DNA from: Gordius sp. MW1 | Taxonomy: Eukaryota > Nematomorpha > Gordioida > Gordea > Gordiidae | Direction of reading: 5' to 3' | Length of the DNA stretch: 64,000 nt | Assembly: GCA_964036665.1 (NCBI GenBank) | Contig: OZ038528.1 | Span: forward strand, 19,021,245 to 19,085,244 | Part shown: positions 33,401 to 44,491 of the stretch, one piece after another | Position numbering within the stretch: the first letter of the stretch is position 1 | How the letters are laid out: each line of letters opens with the position of its first letter | Program-made: the position numbers and the translations under genes | Notes under the pieces: model-generated | Seen by the model: only the letters and a program-made list of their open reading frames with translations | The model's database searches: none | What the model was told of the DNA's origin: nothing

Positions 33401-36400
33401 TACCCCTATATCATTTAAGTTAAAATTCAAGATCTAATTTTCAAACTCGGATAATTGCCAATTGCGCAGAAAAAAAAATCAAATTTAAGTTTATTTTTAT
33501 TCCAATATTATTTATTTACCATATATTCTTTATAAATTTTCAATTTGATAAAAAATAAACACCATAATATGTTCTTGTGATCATTGATTACACCGCCATC
33601 TATAAATATTTTTGTTGAAAATGCAATTTTTCGAATTTTTGACCATCTCGTAGCCGCGCCCAAACTTTTTATGATTGAAATATGATAATGGGTCATAAAG
33701 GAGTTCACATTGTGAAATTGGTGATTTCATATACCGGAGAAATATGTTTTTATGATTTTTCACTAATTTTACCACAAAAAATTAACCACAAAAGTTTGAG
33801 GTTTTTGGTTAAACTATTTCGATAGAGAATTTTTTTAAAAACAAAATGCACCAAAATCTGAGTGAATAACGGAATTACTTTCAAAAATATGACAAAAATA
33901 GTAAAATCCATAAAACGCTCCCGAACGTGATTTTGGCCCTTTAAACGTCCATAACTTAAAAAGTATTGGCCCAAGATGGCTAAAACTTTCAGAAATTAAT
34001 CTAATAAATGAGACCTACACCCTCACCAAAAATTATCCTGATCTGAAATGGTCGGTCGAAACCGTTTTGATTTGTCCTGGAATGGCCCATCAGCAATTTT
34101 TTTATACTACAACCATGGGCGTAGCCAGCATTGGGATTAGAGGGGGGGGGCAATAATGATTTGGGGACAGCCAAAATGATCATTATTTGAATTTCTAACT
34201 ATAATTTCAATACAAAATTTTGGATTTAGAGGGGGCAGCCGCTCCTTCCTGTCCCCCCATTGGCTACGCCCATGACTGCAACAAGCATTGTTAACGGGTT
34301 AACTTAAAATAGGCATTTTTAATTTGGGTATAGCGCGAGGAAGAATGTGGAAGATTTGAAAAAGGCGTTGGAGAATGTGATAGTGCCGATATATTGTCAG
34401 GCTTACGTTACTTCTACCACCGACGAGCACAAGGAAAAGCTGGTTAAGCTGGTTTCGCTGTGGGAAAAAAATAAGTATTTTCAGGAGGAAATACTACAAG
34501 TAAATCTAAGTCCTGGAGCTCATAATGTATTTGACAAGGATATTTTATCTTGGAGTTTAAGACTATCAATTGATGAAATTCATAATACACATGGTGGAAT
34601 GAGATAATTTTATTATGAATTTTCGAATGGGTTTTGGTTTTTTTTATTGACGTCGATTTGGTAAATATTTTATACTAGTAATTGAAAAGAGCTTTGATTA
34701 ACATTATAATTTTCAAATAGTTCTGACTTCAAGTGTCTAGCTTTAAGCTAGTACAACTTGCACAATAACCCAGCGATTTCTTGTCTTCTAATAAGCAGAA
34801 TAATTTGCAATTGAGCCCGGGATAATCTTGCCAAATTTCAGGTCTTCACTTTTAATCGTTGATTTACTACTAAATAAAACTTTGTATTATCTCGATCATG
34901 GGAGTTTATAGTTGTTAAATTGCTAAGCAGCTTCAACTAAAAACTCGAGCACGAACACTAGCTGGGTAATATGCTAACACAATGAGTGCTAAGCTAACTG
35001 TTCGGTGCAATAGTTTTAACAGTAGCACGTAAAAAGGCTCGAGAGGTTAGTCGATAGCAGCCAAATCTGTTAAAATATTTAGCAGGAGCTCGAGCAGTAA
35101 ATTCGAGCAGATAGTAGATTGAATGGCTTTTGTTAAACTATTTTAGTTACTTACAATATTTGCTCATGGTATATTATAAAGTTATCATATTATAGTTTTA
35201 TAAGAAATTAAGCATGTTGAGCATAAATGATGGATTGCACGATAATAAGATGAGATTGTATATTTGATTTTTTACTTGACATGTTATTATATACATTTTG
35301 AGTTTTTAGGTATAAATATTTTGTACATGTGGTTAAATAAATATATATGGGGTAAATGTCATAATCTATGTTTATGATGCGATTTAAATTTTTTTTTGAA
35401 ATGTGACTCACTAAGAACTTAAAAAATGTTTTTCACCTTTGAAATTAAGATTTTTAAAAGATTAGCGGTCGCCCAGGTGACAAATGTCATAATCTATGTT
35501 TATGATGCGATTTAAATTTTTTTTTCAAATTGTGACTCACTAAGAACTTAAAAAATGTTTTTCACCTTTGAAATTAAGATTTTTGAAAGTTTAGCGGTCG
35601 CCCAGGTGACAAATGTCATAATCTACATTTATGATGCGATTTAAATTTTTTTTTCAAATTGTGACTCACTAAGAACTTAAAAAATGTTTTTCACCTTTGA
35701 AATTAAGATTTTTGAAAGTTTAGCGGTTGCCCAGGTGACAAATGTCATAATCTACATTTAGGATGCGATTTAAATTTTTTTTCAAATTGTGACTCACTAA
35801 GAGCTTAAAAAATGTTTTTCACCTTTGAAATTAAGATTTTTGAAAGTTTAGCGGTCGCCCAGGTGACAAATGTCATAATCTACATTTATGATGCGATTTA
35901 AATTTTTTTTTCAAATTGTGACTCACTAAGAGCTTAAAAAATGTTTTTCAACTTTGAAATTAAGATTTTTGAAAGTTTAGCGATCGCCCAGGTGACAAAT
36001 GTCATAATCTACATTTATGATGCGATTTAGATTTTTTTTTCAAATTGTGACTCACTCAGAGCTTATAAAATGTTTTTCAACTTTTAAATTTAGATTTTTG
36101 AAAGTTTAGCGGTCGCCCAGGTGACAAATGTCATAATCTATGTTTATGATGCGATTTAAATTTTTTTTTCAAATTGTGACTCACTAAGAACTTAAAAAAT
36201 GTTTTTCACCTTTGAAATTAAGATTTTTGAAAGTTTAGCGGTCGCCCAGGTGACAAATGTCATAATCTACATTTATGATGCGATTTAAATTTTTTTTTCA
36301 AATTGTGACTCACTAAGAGCTTAAAAAATGTTTTTCACCTTTGAAATTAAGATTTTTGAAAGTTTAGCGGTCGCCCAGGTGACAAATGTCATAATCTACA

Positions 36401-39400
36401 TTTATGATGCGATTTAATATTTTTTTTCAAATTGTGACTCACTAAGAACTTAAAAAATGTTTTTCACCTTTGAAATTAAGATTTTTGAAGGTTTAGCGGT
36501 GGCTCAGGTGCGATCCCGGCGGGTTCAGGGGTTGGGACGAACCCCTGCGGCAAACTGTTAAAATCTTAATTTTAAAGGTGAAAAACATTTTTGAGCTCTC
36601 AGTGAGTCACAATTTGATCGCATCATAAATGAAGATTATGACATTTGTCACCTGGGGGACCGCTAAACTTTCAAAAATCTTAATTTCAAAGGTGAAAAAC
36701 ATTTTTTAAGCTCCTAGTGAGTCACAATTTGAAAAAAAAATTTAAATCGCATAATAAACATAGATTATGACATTTGTCACCTGGGCGACCGCTAAACTTT
36801 TAAAAATCTTAATTTCAAAGGTGAAAAACATTTTTTAAGTTTTTAGTGAGTCACAATTTGAAAAAAAAATTTAAATCGCTTCATAAACATAGATTATGAC
36901 ATTTACCCCATATATATTTATTTAACCACCTGTACAAAATATTTATACCTAAAAACTCAAAATGTATATAATAACATGTCAAGTAAAAAATCAAATATAC
37001 AATCTCATCTTATTATCGTGCAATCCATCATTTATGCTCAACATGCTTAATTTCTTATAAAACTATAATATAATAACTTTATAATACACCATGAGCAAAT
37101 ATTGTAAGTAACTAAAATAGTTTAACAAAAGCAATTCAATCTACTATCTGCTCGAATTTACTGCTCGAGCTCCTGCTAAATTTTAACAGATTTGGCTGCT
37201 ATCGACTAACCTCTCGAGCATTTTTACGTGCTACTGTTAAAACTATTGCACCGAACAGTTAGCTTAGCACTCATTGTGTTAGCATATTACCCAGCTAGTG
37301 TTTGTGCTCGAGCATAGCACATAGTTAGCATTGCTAAAGTTAGCAATTTAACAACTATAGGAGTAGCCAGCATTGGGATTAGAGGGGGGGGGCAATCATG
37401 ATTTAGGGAGGGGCAAATGGATTATTTTTTTGTAAATATTAGCCATAAATATTTTAGAGGGAGGCAGCCCCCCCCCCCTTCCTGCCCCCCTTGGCTACGC
37501 GCATGATCTCGCGATCACTGAGAGTTTTTATATAAGGGTATTCGTGCACTTCCACTGGAACTTATTTTTTATATTGTTGTAATTAAAGACATGTACAACA
37601 TTATGATTATAATGTCATGTGCCCTCCCTTGTAGTTTTTGAAAGAGGCCAGTACATCGTTGAGCACCTACAAATCCAACTTGATGTCTGAATACAGCTCC
37701 ACGATAGACCCAATAACCCGAGCCATAGACGAACGCTACGCCAAAGCTAAGGCTGCCCACGAAGCATTTTTAGCATCGCTCATGAACCACGGGGAAACTC
37801 AGGGGGTGCAAGGAGGTAGTAACAATGAAAGTCAAGAAGGTTCGACGCCAAGCCTCATGTCGGTTCAATTGGGGGGCCACGGACAACGGAGCAATGCCAT
37901 AAACAATAGGAGAACGACCGAGTTTGGCAGCGCTGGTAGGCTTTTTAAATACGACGACATAAAAAGTTTAACTCTCTATAAGGGGAAGTGTGAAAAATTG
38001 TTAAATTTTATGTTTTGACGCTCATAGGTTTTGGTCTGTTTAAATTCGATATAAAATCCATAATCGTTTTCAAAATTTTAGGATCGACAAAAATCTAGTT
38101 TTTTTTTCTAGTTCTTAGGATAAACTCGACGAGAACAAATATTATTATTTATATAGATCATTTCATTATTAGTAATGCAATAATTCATAAATATTTATGG
38201 TTAATAAATTTGATATTTATATCTCGCGTTTTGAACGATTTGGTCCTCAATTATTTCGTGCCATTAAAATTTTTTAAAATTTATTTCAACGAAACCATAA
38301 AAGGTGAACCGGATTTCAACGATTTCTTAAACATGAACGGAGTTGGGCCCGTGCCAGGGCCAGGGTCCGGTATGGGAAATATGATGAACATGAGCGGGCA
38401 AGCTAATAACTCATTTTACATGAACAACAATAACAACGCGGGCGGAGCAGGCAATTTGATGCAACAAGGGCCAGGACCTCAGCAGTGGAATAATAACATG
38501 GGGGGAGGCGGTGGGGTATCGGGTGGGCCAGGAGATCAACAACAACAGCAATTGATGGCTATGATGATGATGATGATGGCTAATACCGGCAACGCTCCCA
38601 ACGTTATGCCTCCTCGTAAGAAATCTCAATTTATATTGATTATTGTTAACACTTTTTCTTAAGGTTTTTACATAGAAACTCCAATGGTAAAGGGGCTCTA
38701 AACCTTTTTATAAAACTGCATACGCATATTATTAATAAACCACTAAACTCAAACTGTTTTTTTTTAATTTTTTGTTGAATAATGGTATATCATGAAAAAG
38801 TGTTGAATATGTAATGACATTTAAAAATAGGATACATGGGAACCTCTCACTAAGATTGCTTATGCTTTAAGCTTTATTTTACCTTGTTGGTCGTGTTTTT
38901 CCAAGGCAGTAATTAAATGCACATTGAAAAGTGTAATCTAAGTTATAAACGAGTGGGGTCCACTTAATAATGTATTTGTTATATCGGTATGAAAAATTCA
39001 TTTTGTTACTAGGGCCTCCATTAATTCTTTGCCTTTTAGACCCTCTAGTTAGTTATTCATGTGCGACACCCAAAAGCGAATTAAATATGTAGCAGCACAT
39101 TAGGTTTTGCCTTAGATTTTCGCCATGGTTGTCCAGCGTTTATTCAGATTTACATAATAAACGTTCTTTCCATACTTGTATCGTTTTGCAATTGTCCATT
39201 CATTCATCGCTTAAAAGTATGTTTCTTTGGTTGATATAGTAATGGATCAAGACTTCATGCAAGATCAAAGGCCATTTCTGCCAGACGGACCCCCACACCC
39301 GGGCTTTAATATGGATCCTAAGGATAAATCTATCATTCCCGGACTCCCGTACTTTGAATTGCCTGCTGGGCTTATCGTTAAATTAGTCGACGTAAGTTTA

Positions 39401-42400
39401 TGACCATATAATCATTTGCAGCTATGTTAAAAATTGTGTTTTTGAACTTAATTCGAGTATTGTTGATATAGGATGAAGATGTAGATTACAAACCATTAGA
39501 CCCTTCGAAATTACGTTTACCTGCCCCAGATCCTCCCTCCGAACAACTTTTAGCAGCTGTAGAAACATTTTACAGTCAAGCATCTCACGAAGCCCCACGA
39601 AACAGGTTAATTTTTTTTATAGACCTTAAAGTTGGAGTAGAATGTTTTTTTTTGTAAATAGCCAAACGCCCTAATAACGTAGTTGATCGCAATTTTTAAT
39701 ATTTAACTTTGGCAGCCTTTTTGGGTTAGGTTTTTTTATATATATGTGCACCATGGAAGAAAGAATAATTAGAACATTATAGGACCTTTCCATACGTAAT
39801 GCTAAGTGTAAACATCAAGTTATTTATATCTAGGTTTCCCAGAAATAGGCTTAGTTTGTTAACCAAACATGTCCTACACCCTTACTTAATAATCATCACC
39901 CGCTAGCCAGTCTATTGCTTCATTAATCTATGGTTTTTCTACTAATTTCAAATTTTAAAATACTTTCGAGTGAGCTTTTGTAATAAGGTTTAAATGCATT
40001 TACTTCATATTAACTAATTCGCCAACCTTTTTGTAGCGAAGGTTGGGAGCATTTGGGGCTGTTCGAGTTTTACAAAGTGAAATCAAAGTACCATAAGGCC
40101 TATATGGAAAGTCTGAAAAATCGGCGGGAGACCTCGTACGATCAAAACTCTTCCGGCGACGAAGATCGAGATAATGACGTGGCCGGCACCACGAAATCAC
40201 GTGGTAGGGCGGCACGTTCTTCAAAATCATCTCGCTCCCCATCCCCCACAAACCATGCGAACTCTCAGCGAAGAGTCTCGTCCCCGAGCGAAAGCAGGAA
40301 AACACGCGTTTTCAAAGAATTTTCCCCCTCTCCTCCTCCCAACGGGAAATCCGGTGGTCGTAGTAGTAGGAGGTTTGTATAGCGATGCGCGTTTTAGTAT
40401 TTTGCGTCGGGTCGGGGCTTTATCACGACCTCACCTTTGTTTGGATTAATTAGTTTGAATGCTTGGTGTGGGTTTGGATTATATGTTGCGTTTTGGTGGA
40501 ATATAACTTAGGTGTTTTAATGTATTTCAATATTTTTATCATTTACATAAATGGTGACCCGGAGCCTGTTAGACAATCGATTATATTTAAAACAGACAAA
40601 GTTTCATCAAATATTAGAATAGCTAGTCTTCTAATAATAATTGTTATTTACATACGGTATGATAGCTACTATGTCAATTTGGTATCAAAGTTTAAAATAC
40701 TTAAGGTTAAAGGCTTTGTTTTTCTTGACCATGACCCTGTTCTTGAATTAGCCCTAAATTTTTAGTCCCCTATTGCTAAATTTCCCATTATTCAAAACAT
40801 AGTGTGAATTTTTGATTTTAAAGATCCAAATCCCGTTCTCCGCGAAATAAATCAAATCGCAATGGACCTAACAGTCCCGCCTCACACAGGCAACATAGGA
40901 GATCTCGGTCCAGGTCGGTCGAAGGTGATAGTAGTAGGAAGCGACATTCCCCACCCTCTTCGCGTAGGCAAAATAGGAGCAGTCGTTCGCCCTCTAGGTC
41001 ACCCCCAAGTACCCCTCTGTACCGTGAAAGTTGGACCGACGTAGCGCCACCATTGCACGACGGGTAAATGATGTTTATTACTAGTTCCTCTCTTTTGAGT
41101 AACATTTGCTAATTCTCGGGGGCAAAACCCACCTTGGAGATATAATTTGATTTATTATCATTCTTAGTAATCTCACCCGTAGCGGGAATTTTGGGTCGTT
41201 AATGTTTACCTTAACTTTGTATAATAGGCTTTCCCATTCAGGACTATCGTCGTATTTATCATACGCAAAATATACCATTTTCAGTCTATTAATTTTAAAC
41301 CTCAAAGGCCTTATTATATTATCAAACGTAGTTTTTATAAAGCTTAAACTGAGTTCTACCTTCCTGGTGGATCATTATTATTTTGTTTCCTTATTAAATG
41401 GCTTCTATAACCAATAAAAGAAAGCGTACTTTTGAAAATTTGAAAAATTCAGACTCTTTGTAAGTATATGTTAATAAACTTCTATATAATAAACATTTAA
41501 CTAATTACATTTGCATATTCTTAATCTATAAAAAATGCTTTTTAAAATGATATATAATTTATACAATATTAAGCATATTTTTATATTTATATAAGCTTTT
41601 AAAAATTGATGTAGTAATTTTCACACAATAGGCTTTTAAATACAGAAGAAGTCCTTACACTTTTAGAATCAGATAGTACTTTATTGAGCAACGTTCAAGC
41701 CATTGATTTAGCCCTTATTCCACCTGTTGATGGTTATGATACAGACTATGATGAAATTTCAGAAGATGAAACTGAAGTTTTTATTAATGATCCTCATAAA
41801 TTAGGACCTGGTGTATTATCAAAGAAAGCTGGCTTATAACAAACAATGATAATGAAATAAATCACCTTGACACTGAAATGCTGTTACCATCTATAAACAA
41901 AGTGTCCACATAAAAAAGAAAATCCTTATAAAAAGCAAAAACCCTTAACATGGAAATCAATTAAACTTGTGCCAGAAACAAAGGAACATGCAAAACTTAA
42001 ATTACAGAATTTACAAGAGAATGCTCTAACATTTTAACTGAAATACAAAAATCTTCTCTTACACCCTTACAAGTTTTTCAATTGTTTTGGGATACTGACT
42101 TAATTGAGCTCATATGCAAAGAGAGTGAAAAATATGCCAAATATAAATATAGTGATGAAACCTTTGAAGTGACTTGTGAGGAAATGTATAAATTGCTTGG
42201 TGTTTTACTAGTATCAGGCTACTCTAAACTACCTAAAAAACGTCTGTATTGGGAAACGCAAGCAGATGTTAATAACATAGCCATTGCTAATTGTATTTCC
42301 AGAGATCGCTTTCAAGCGATCTTCAAATATCTTCATTTTTCGGATAACACTTGCAACCTGGAAAATGGAAGCTTGAAAAAGGTCAATGTTTTGATGGATT

Positions 42401-43501
42401 ATTTGAACAAAAAATTCGAAAAATATTTTGAACCTAATCCCACAATATATTCTTTAGATGAAGCCATGGAACCATACTATGGTAGGTTTCATTTAAATAA
42501 GCCCATAAGATTTGGGTATAAGTTTTGGTGCTTGAACAAGCCCAATGGTTATTGTTGTCGTTTCAAATTATATGAAGGACGTGAGGAACGAGAATCAGGA
42601 GTACCTTTTGGTTCCGCCGTTGTAAAAAAGCTGGTTACAGGGTTTGTCCCATCAAATAGTCACATATTTATTGATAACTTTTTTAATTCTTTACCGCTAT
42701 TGGAAGAGTTTGCGAAAGATTCAATTCAATTAACAGGAACAATGTGATTTTAAATTTTGCAATAAATTTTTAAATATATGACTTAAAATTAACTTGTCAA
42801 TATATAATTTATATTATAATCAGTTTTATTTCATAATTAAATAATTTTTGCTTGAGCTATTGCTTAAAATTTGCATTTTTTATTGTAATATAAACAGCAA
42901 ATTCCTATCGTATGAAATAAACGACACCTTAAAAATGGCAGTAATATATTTTTTTTCAAATTTTTTTCTCAATATTTTCTTTTGGTGCAAAATCACGCGA
43001 GAATTCCAAATTTTACAAAAATCTGTCGAAGATTCATATGGTCCGGTCTTAATGGGTTAATGTGTCACACCTTAATCTTTTTATTCAAAAAAATGTTCTT
43101 AGTTTATGAGATACAATTTTTTTGTAATTTTTAAATTGTATTACTAAAACTGACATGTCAATTAACATTGCTTAGAGAGGAAGTGTTTCCCTCACAGACC
43201 AGCAGTGAACAACAACGCCTCGACGATTCTAACAAAGGCCATCAACTCATGAAAAAGATGGGTAGTTTTTGAAAATTGCAACATTATTATTTAAATAAAT
43301 TTAATTCATAATTCCAACTATCATCTCATCATGGCAGGTTGGAAGGGAGCCGGTTTGGGTATCAACGAACAAGGCACCCAAGATCCCATTTCGGGAGGTG
43401 AAGTTAGGGATAAGAGTAATCAATTTAAAGGCGTAGGCACGCAGGAAAACCCCTACGAAGAATTTCGCAAGACCAGATGCCAAAAGCTTTACAATCGATA
43501 A
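30286..43501 (+). CDS. CHERP: CHERP orthologue (SWAP, CID, RS-rich, G-patch spliceosome-associated protein)
   Basis: Fourteen exons: 30286-30476, 30517-30983, 31022-31159, 31654-31730, 32330-32404, 34334-34499, 37635-37935, 38304-38615, 39240-39391, 39472-39605, 40037-40372, 40824-41063, 43176-43261 and 43338-43501. All inner borders are AG/GT and the phases agree from end to end, giving roughly 920 residues to a TAA at 43499. The domain order equals that of animal CHERP: SWAP, Q/N-rich linker, CTD-interacting domain, Pro/Gly/Met-rich region, the 'PGLPYFELPAGL' and 'DYKPLDPSKLRLP' block, RS-rich tail and G-patch. CHERP is a nuclear protein associated with U2 snRNP and alternative splicing; its older link to ER calcium is the source of the name. 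The first coding exon (human starts MEMPLPP) is not found. The first two introns placed here are only 40 and 38 bp; others hold a palindrome, a large fold-back and a piggyBac piece. Confidence 0.93.
30517..30983 (+). CDS. CHERP: CHERP exon: Q/N/P-rich linker
   Basis: About 155 residues rich in Gln, Asn, Pro, Phe and Ser (for example MNFSMNTNNMPFAPWQQQSQ). It corresponds to the variable Pro/Gln linker between SWAP and CID in other animals and is likely disordered. The donor is GTAAGT. Confidence 0.85.
31022..34499 (+). CDS. CHERP: CHERP exons: CTD-interacting (CID/RPR) domain
   Basis: Four exons (31022-31159, 31654-31730, 32330-32404, 34334-34499) encode the helical CID. Readable parts are VPIIESCTKDAIS, NGKAWILQNI, FDTRLHLIYLINDLMHH and VIVPIYCQAYV, then LVSLWEKNKYF. 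These match the human TCTKDAIS, LRLHLIYLINDVLHH and VVVPIYC segments. CID domains bind the RNA polymerase II C-terminal repeats. The intron 32405-34333 contains the palindromic element 32553-34088. Confidence 0.92.
32553..34088. mobile_element. 1.5-kb palindromic element in a CHERP intron
   Basis: Two arms of about 650 bp (32553-about 33220 and about 33430-34088) are inverted copies around a centre of roughly 200 bp. The tips read GGGCCATTCCA and TGGAATGGCCC, with a 4-bp direct repeat ATCA outside (32549-32552 and 34089-34092). Each arm contains the same 74-codon open frame (MGQYFLSYGRLKGQNHVRER), a consequence of the inversion and not evidence for a gene. A diverged single-arm copy lies at 59172-59490. 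The superfamily is not recognised. Confidence 0.8.
34115..34273. mobile_element. GGGCGTAGCC-type MITE, best-preserved copy
   Basis: A 159-bp element with a near-perfect 12-bp inverted repeat, ATGGGCGTAGCC and GGCTACGCCCAT. The interior is GGGATTAGAGGGGGGGGGC, then AATAATGATTTGGGG, then AGGGGGCAGCCGC with a C-rich end. Confidence 0.8.
34908..37360. mobile_element. 2.45-kb hAT-family fold-back carrying satellite arrays
   Basis: The outer arms (34908-about 35356 and about 36905-37360, each ~450 bp) are inverted copies. The tips TATAGTTGTTAAATTGC and GCAATTTAACAACTATA are shared with the 202-bp MITE at 24718. Between the arms lie nine direct and about three inverted copies of a 129-bp unit. The flanks GGGAGT and GGAGT look like a worn target duplication inside a GGGCGTAGCC MITE (left tip 34898-34906, remainder 37361-37504). 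No transposase is present. It sits in the CHERP intron 34500-37634. Confidence 0.82.
35357..36905. repeat. 129-bp satellite array with internal inversion
   Basis: Direct units start at 35357, 35485, 35614, 35743, 35871, 36000, 36129, 36258 and 36387, with spacing of 128 or 129 bp. Each contains TGTCATAATCTA, TGATGCGATTTAAAT, TTGTGACTCACTAAGA, AAAATGTTTTTCACCTTTG and TTTAGCGGTCGCCCAGGTGA. After a spacer (about 36510-36557) with the hairpin CAGGGGTT/AACCCCTG, about three units follow in reverse. The array is very homogeneous. Confidence 0.9.
37361..37504. mobile_element. GGGCGTAGCC-type MITE, interrupted at its left tip
   Basis: It reads GGAGTAGCCAGCATTGGGAT, then AGAGGGGGGGGGCAATCATG and an 11-base C run, ending TTGGCTACGCGCAT. 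Its left tip (ATGGGAGT) lies 2.46 kb away at 34898, separated by the fold-back. Confidence 0.7.
37635..39391 (+). CDS. CHERP: CHERP exons: coiled and Gly/Met/Asn-rich central region
   Basis: Exon 37635-37935 has a helical stretch (STYKSNLMSEYSSTIDPITR, then ERYAKAKAAHEAFLASL) like human NEYSSVVQPVQLAF. Exon 38304-38615 is low complexity: MNGVGPVPGPGSGMGNMMNM, then poly-Asn, poly-Gln and six Met. Exon 39240-39391 has IIPGLPYFELPAGLIVKLVD, equal to human VPNVPYFDLPAGL. Confidence 0.9.
39472..41063 (+). CDS. CHERP: CHERP exons: conserved block plus RS-rich tail
   Basis: Exon 39472-39605 reads DYKPLDPSKLRLPAPDPPSE and then LLAAVETFYS, nearly the same as human. Exon 40037-40372 continues SEGWEHLGLFEFYKVKSK and becomes Arg/Ser-rich. 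Exon 40824-41063 is a true RS region (RSRSRSVEGDSSRKRHSPP). RS tracts of this kind mediate contacts between splicing factors. Confidence 0.9.
41398..42747 (+). mobile_element. piggyBac-type transposase, 5' part only, inside CHERP intron
   Basis: The N-terminal part starts ATG (MASITNKRKRTFENLKNSDS) at 41398. An intron 41460-41631 with GTAAGT and an AG acceptor keeps phase, and the acidic segment VDGYDTDYDEISEDETEV follows, typical of piggyBac-derived proteins. Stops or frame changes interrupt the link at about 41837-42080. The frame 42082-42744 has the transposase core: LLGVLLVSGYSKLPKKRLYW, SLDEAMEPYYGRFHL with the first catalytic Asp, and HIFIDNFFNS with the second. It ends at TGTM, before the third catalytic Asp and the Cys-rich C-terminus, so it cannot be active. 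No TTAA-flanked ends were identified. It is in the same sense as CHERP. Confidence 0.85.
43176..43501 (+). CDS. CHERP: CHERP exons: C-terminal G-patch
   Basis: Exons 43176-43261 and 43338-43501 encode NKGHQLMKKMGWKGAGLGIN, then EQGTQDPISGGEVRDKSNQF, KGVG and the final NPYEEFRK..LYNR before TAA. This is the CHERP-type G-patch. G-patch proteins usually activate DEAH-box helicases. Confidence 0.93.
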
Positions 43502-44437
43502 CGACCAAATTATTATTACGCACTTGCTGCCGAGACGATTCAGAACGAACAAAAATCACACTATTATTATGCATTATTTGTTTCACCTATTTGTATCATG
43601 TTGTATATAAAAGACTCTACCCTCAGTCGTTATATTTAATATAATCCATGACGAGGCTTCAAAAAGTATATATAAATATATATAATATCTTTATTTTTAC
43701 TTTTGACGGGGGAAAAACGTTATAAATATGATTTCGTTTCTTTACAATTTTTTGCGAGGAGAGAAGGGAGGGGGTAAATCGTAATTATCTTACACCATTG
43801 GTATCAAAGCAAAACGAAATGTACACTAAAGTAGTGAAGGGTATGGGGGGCATATTAACGATAAATTAAATAGACACACTTTTACACAAGGATCAAGAGA
43901 ATATGTATTGACGCGTGGGGTAGAAAACGTTTTGAGAAATTTTAAAAGTAACATATTCACTAATATAAATAAATACAGGTACATATATGTAAGTGTGAAG
44001 TGGTGTAAACTAATTTCGAATGTGAAATATTGATTATAGATTATAAAGGTTATATCAAGTGATAAATATGTACATTATAAATATATTTATCCTTACATAA
44101 CTTGATAGCTGCCGATTGATGTAATAAAAATTTCGATGATTCGGTAAATTTTTCCTTATGACCAAGAGTGAAAGATTGATTTGGGGGGGGGGGATTATTC
44201 GTATATCATATAAATTAAAAATTCTAGTTATTAATCGAATGTAAACAACGATAAATAGTAGTAGTAGTAGGTAAATGATGCACACACGACATGTTTTGTA
44301 TCAAATGGGGGGGGGGGGGGGGGAGGGGCTAAGATTGGGAGCATATAAATTGCATATAACAACACGCTCTTTACCTTCGGTAAAACAACTCTCGACCGGC
44401 ACCATCTTATAGCCACACTGGAGGGGAATACTATGGA
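43502..44437. other. 3' untranslated and intergenic DNA between convergent CHERP and Nipped-B
   Basis: About 0.99 kb separates the CHERP stop (43501) from the Nipped-B stop (44492). It holds AT-rich DNA and G runs of 11 (44183-44193) and 17 (44307-44323). AATAAA on the plus strand near 43968 may serve CHERP, or an earlier variant signal may do so. No other gene was seen. Confidence 0.5.
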
Positions 44438-44443
44438 TTTATT
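44438..44443 (-). terminator. Probable polyadenylation signal of Nipped-B
   Basis: AATAAA on the minus strand, about 50 bp after the Nipped-B stop codon. Its position fits a very short 3' UTR. Confidence 0.5.
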
Positions 44444-44491
44444 TGAGATTTTAAATGTGTTTACTACTCAGTCCGAAATAGAAAAGACATT

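Noticed and set aside
34347-34607. CHERP exon read on past 34499 to a stop
   Set aside because: Homology stops at the GTAAAT donor and the next exon (37635) continues in phase, so the extra codons are intron read-through.
40463-40765. 100-codon frame in the CHERP intron between 40372 and 40824
   Set aside because: The flanking CHERP exons join in phase without it; the sequence is hydrophobic and AT-driven.
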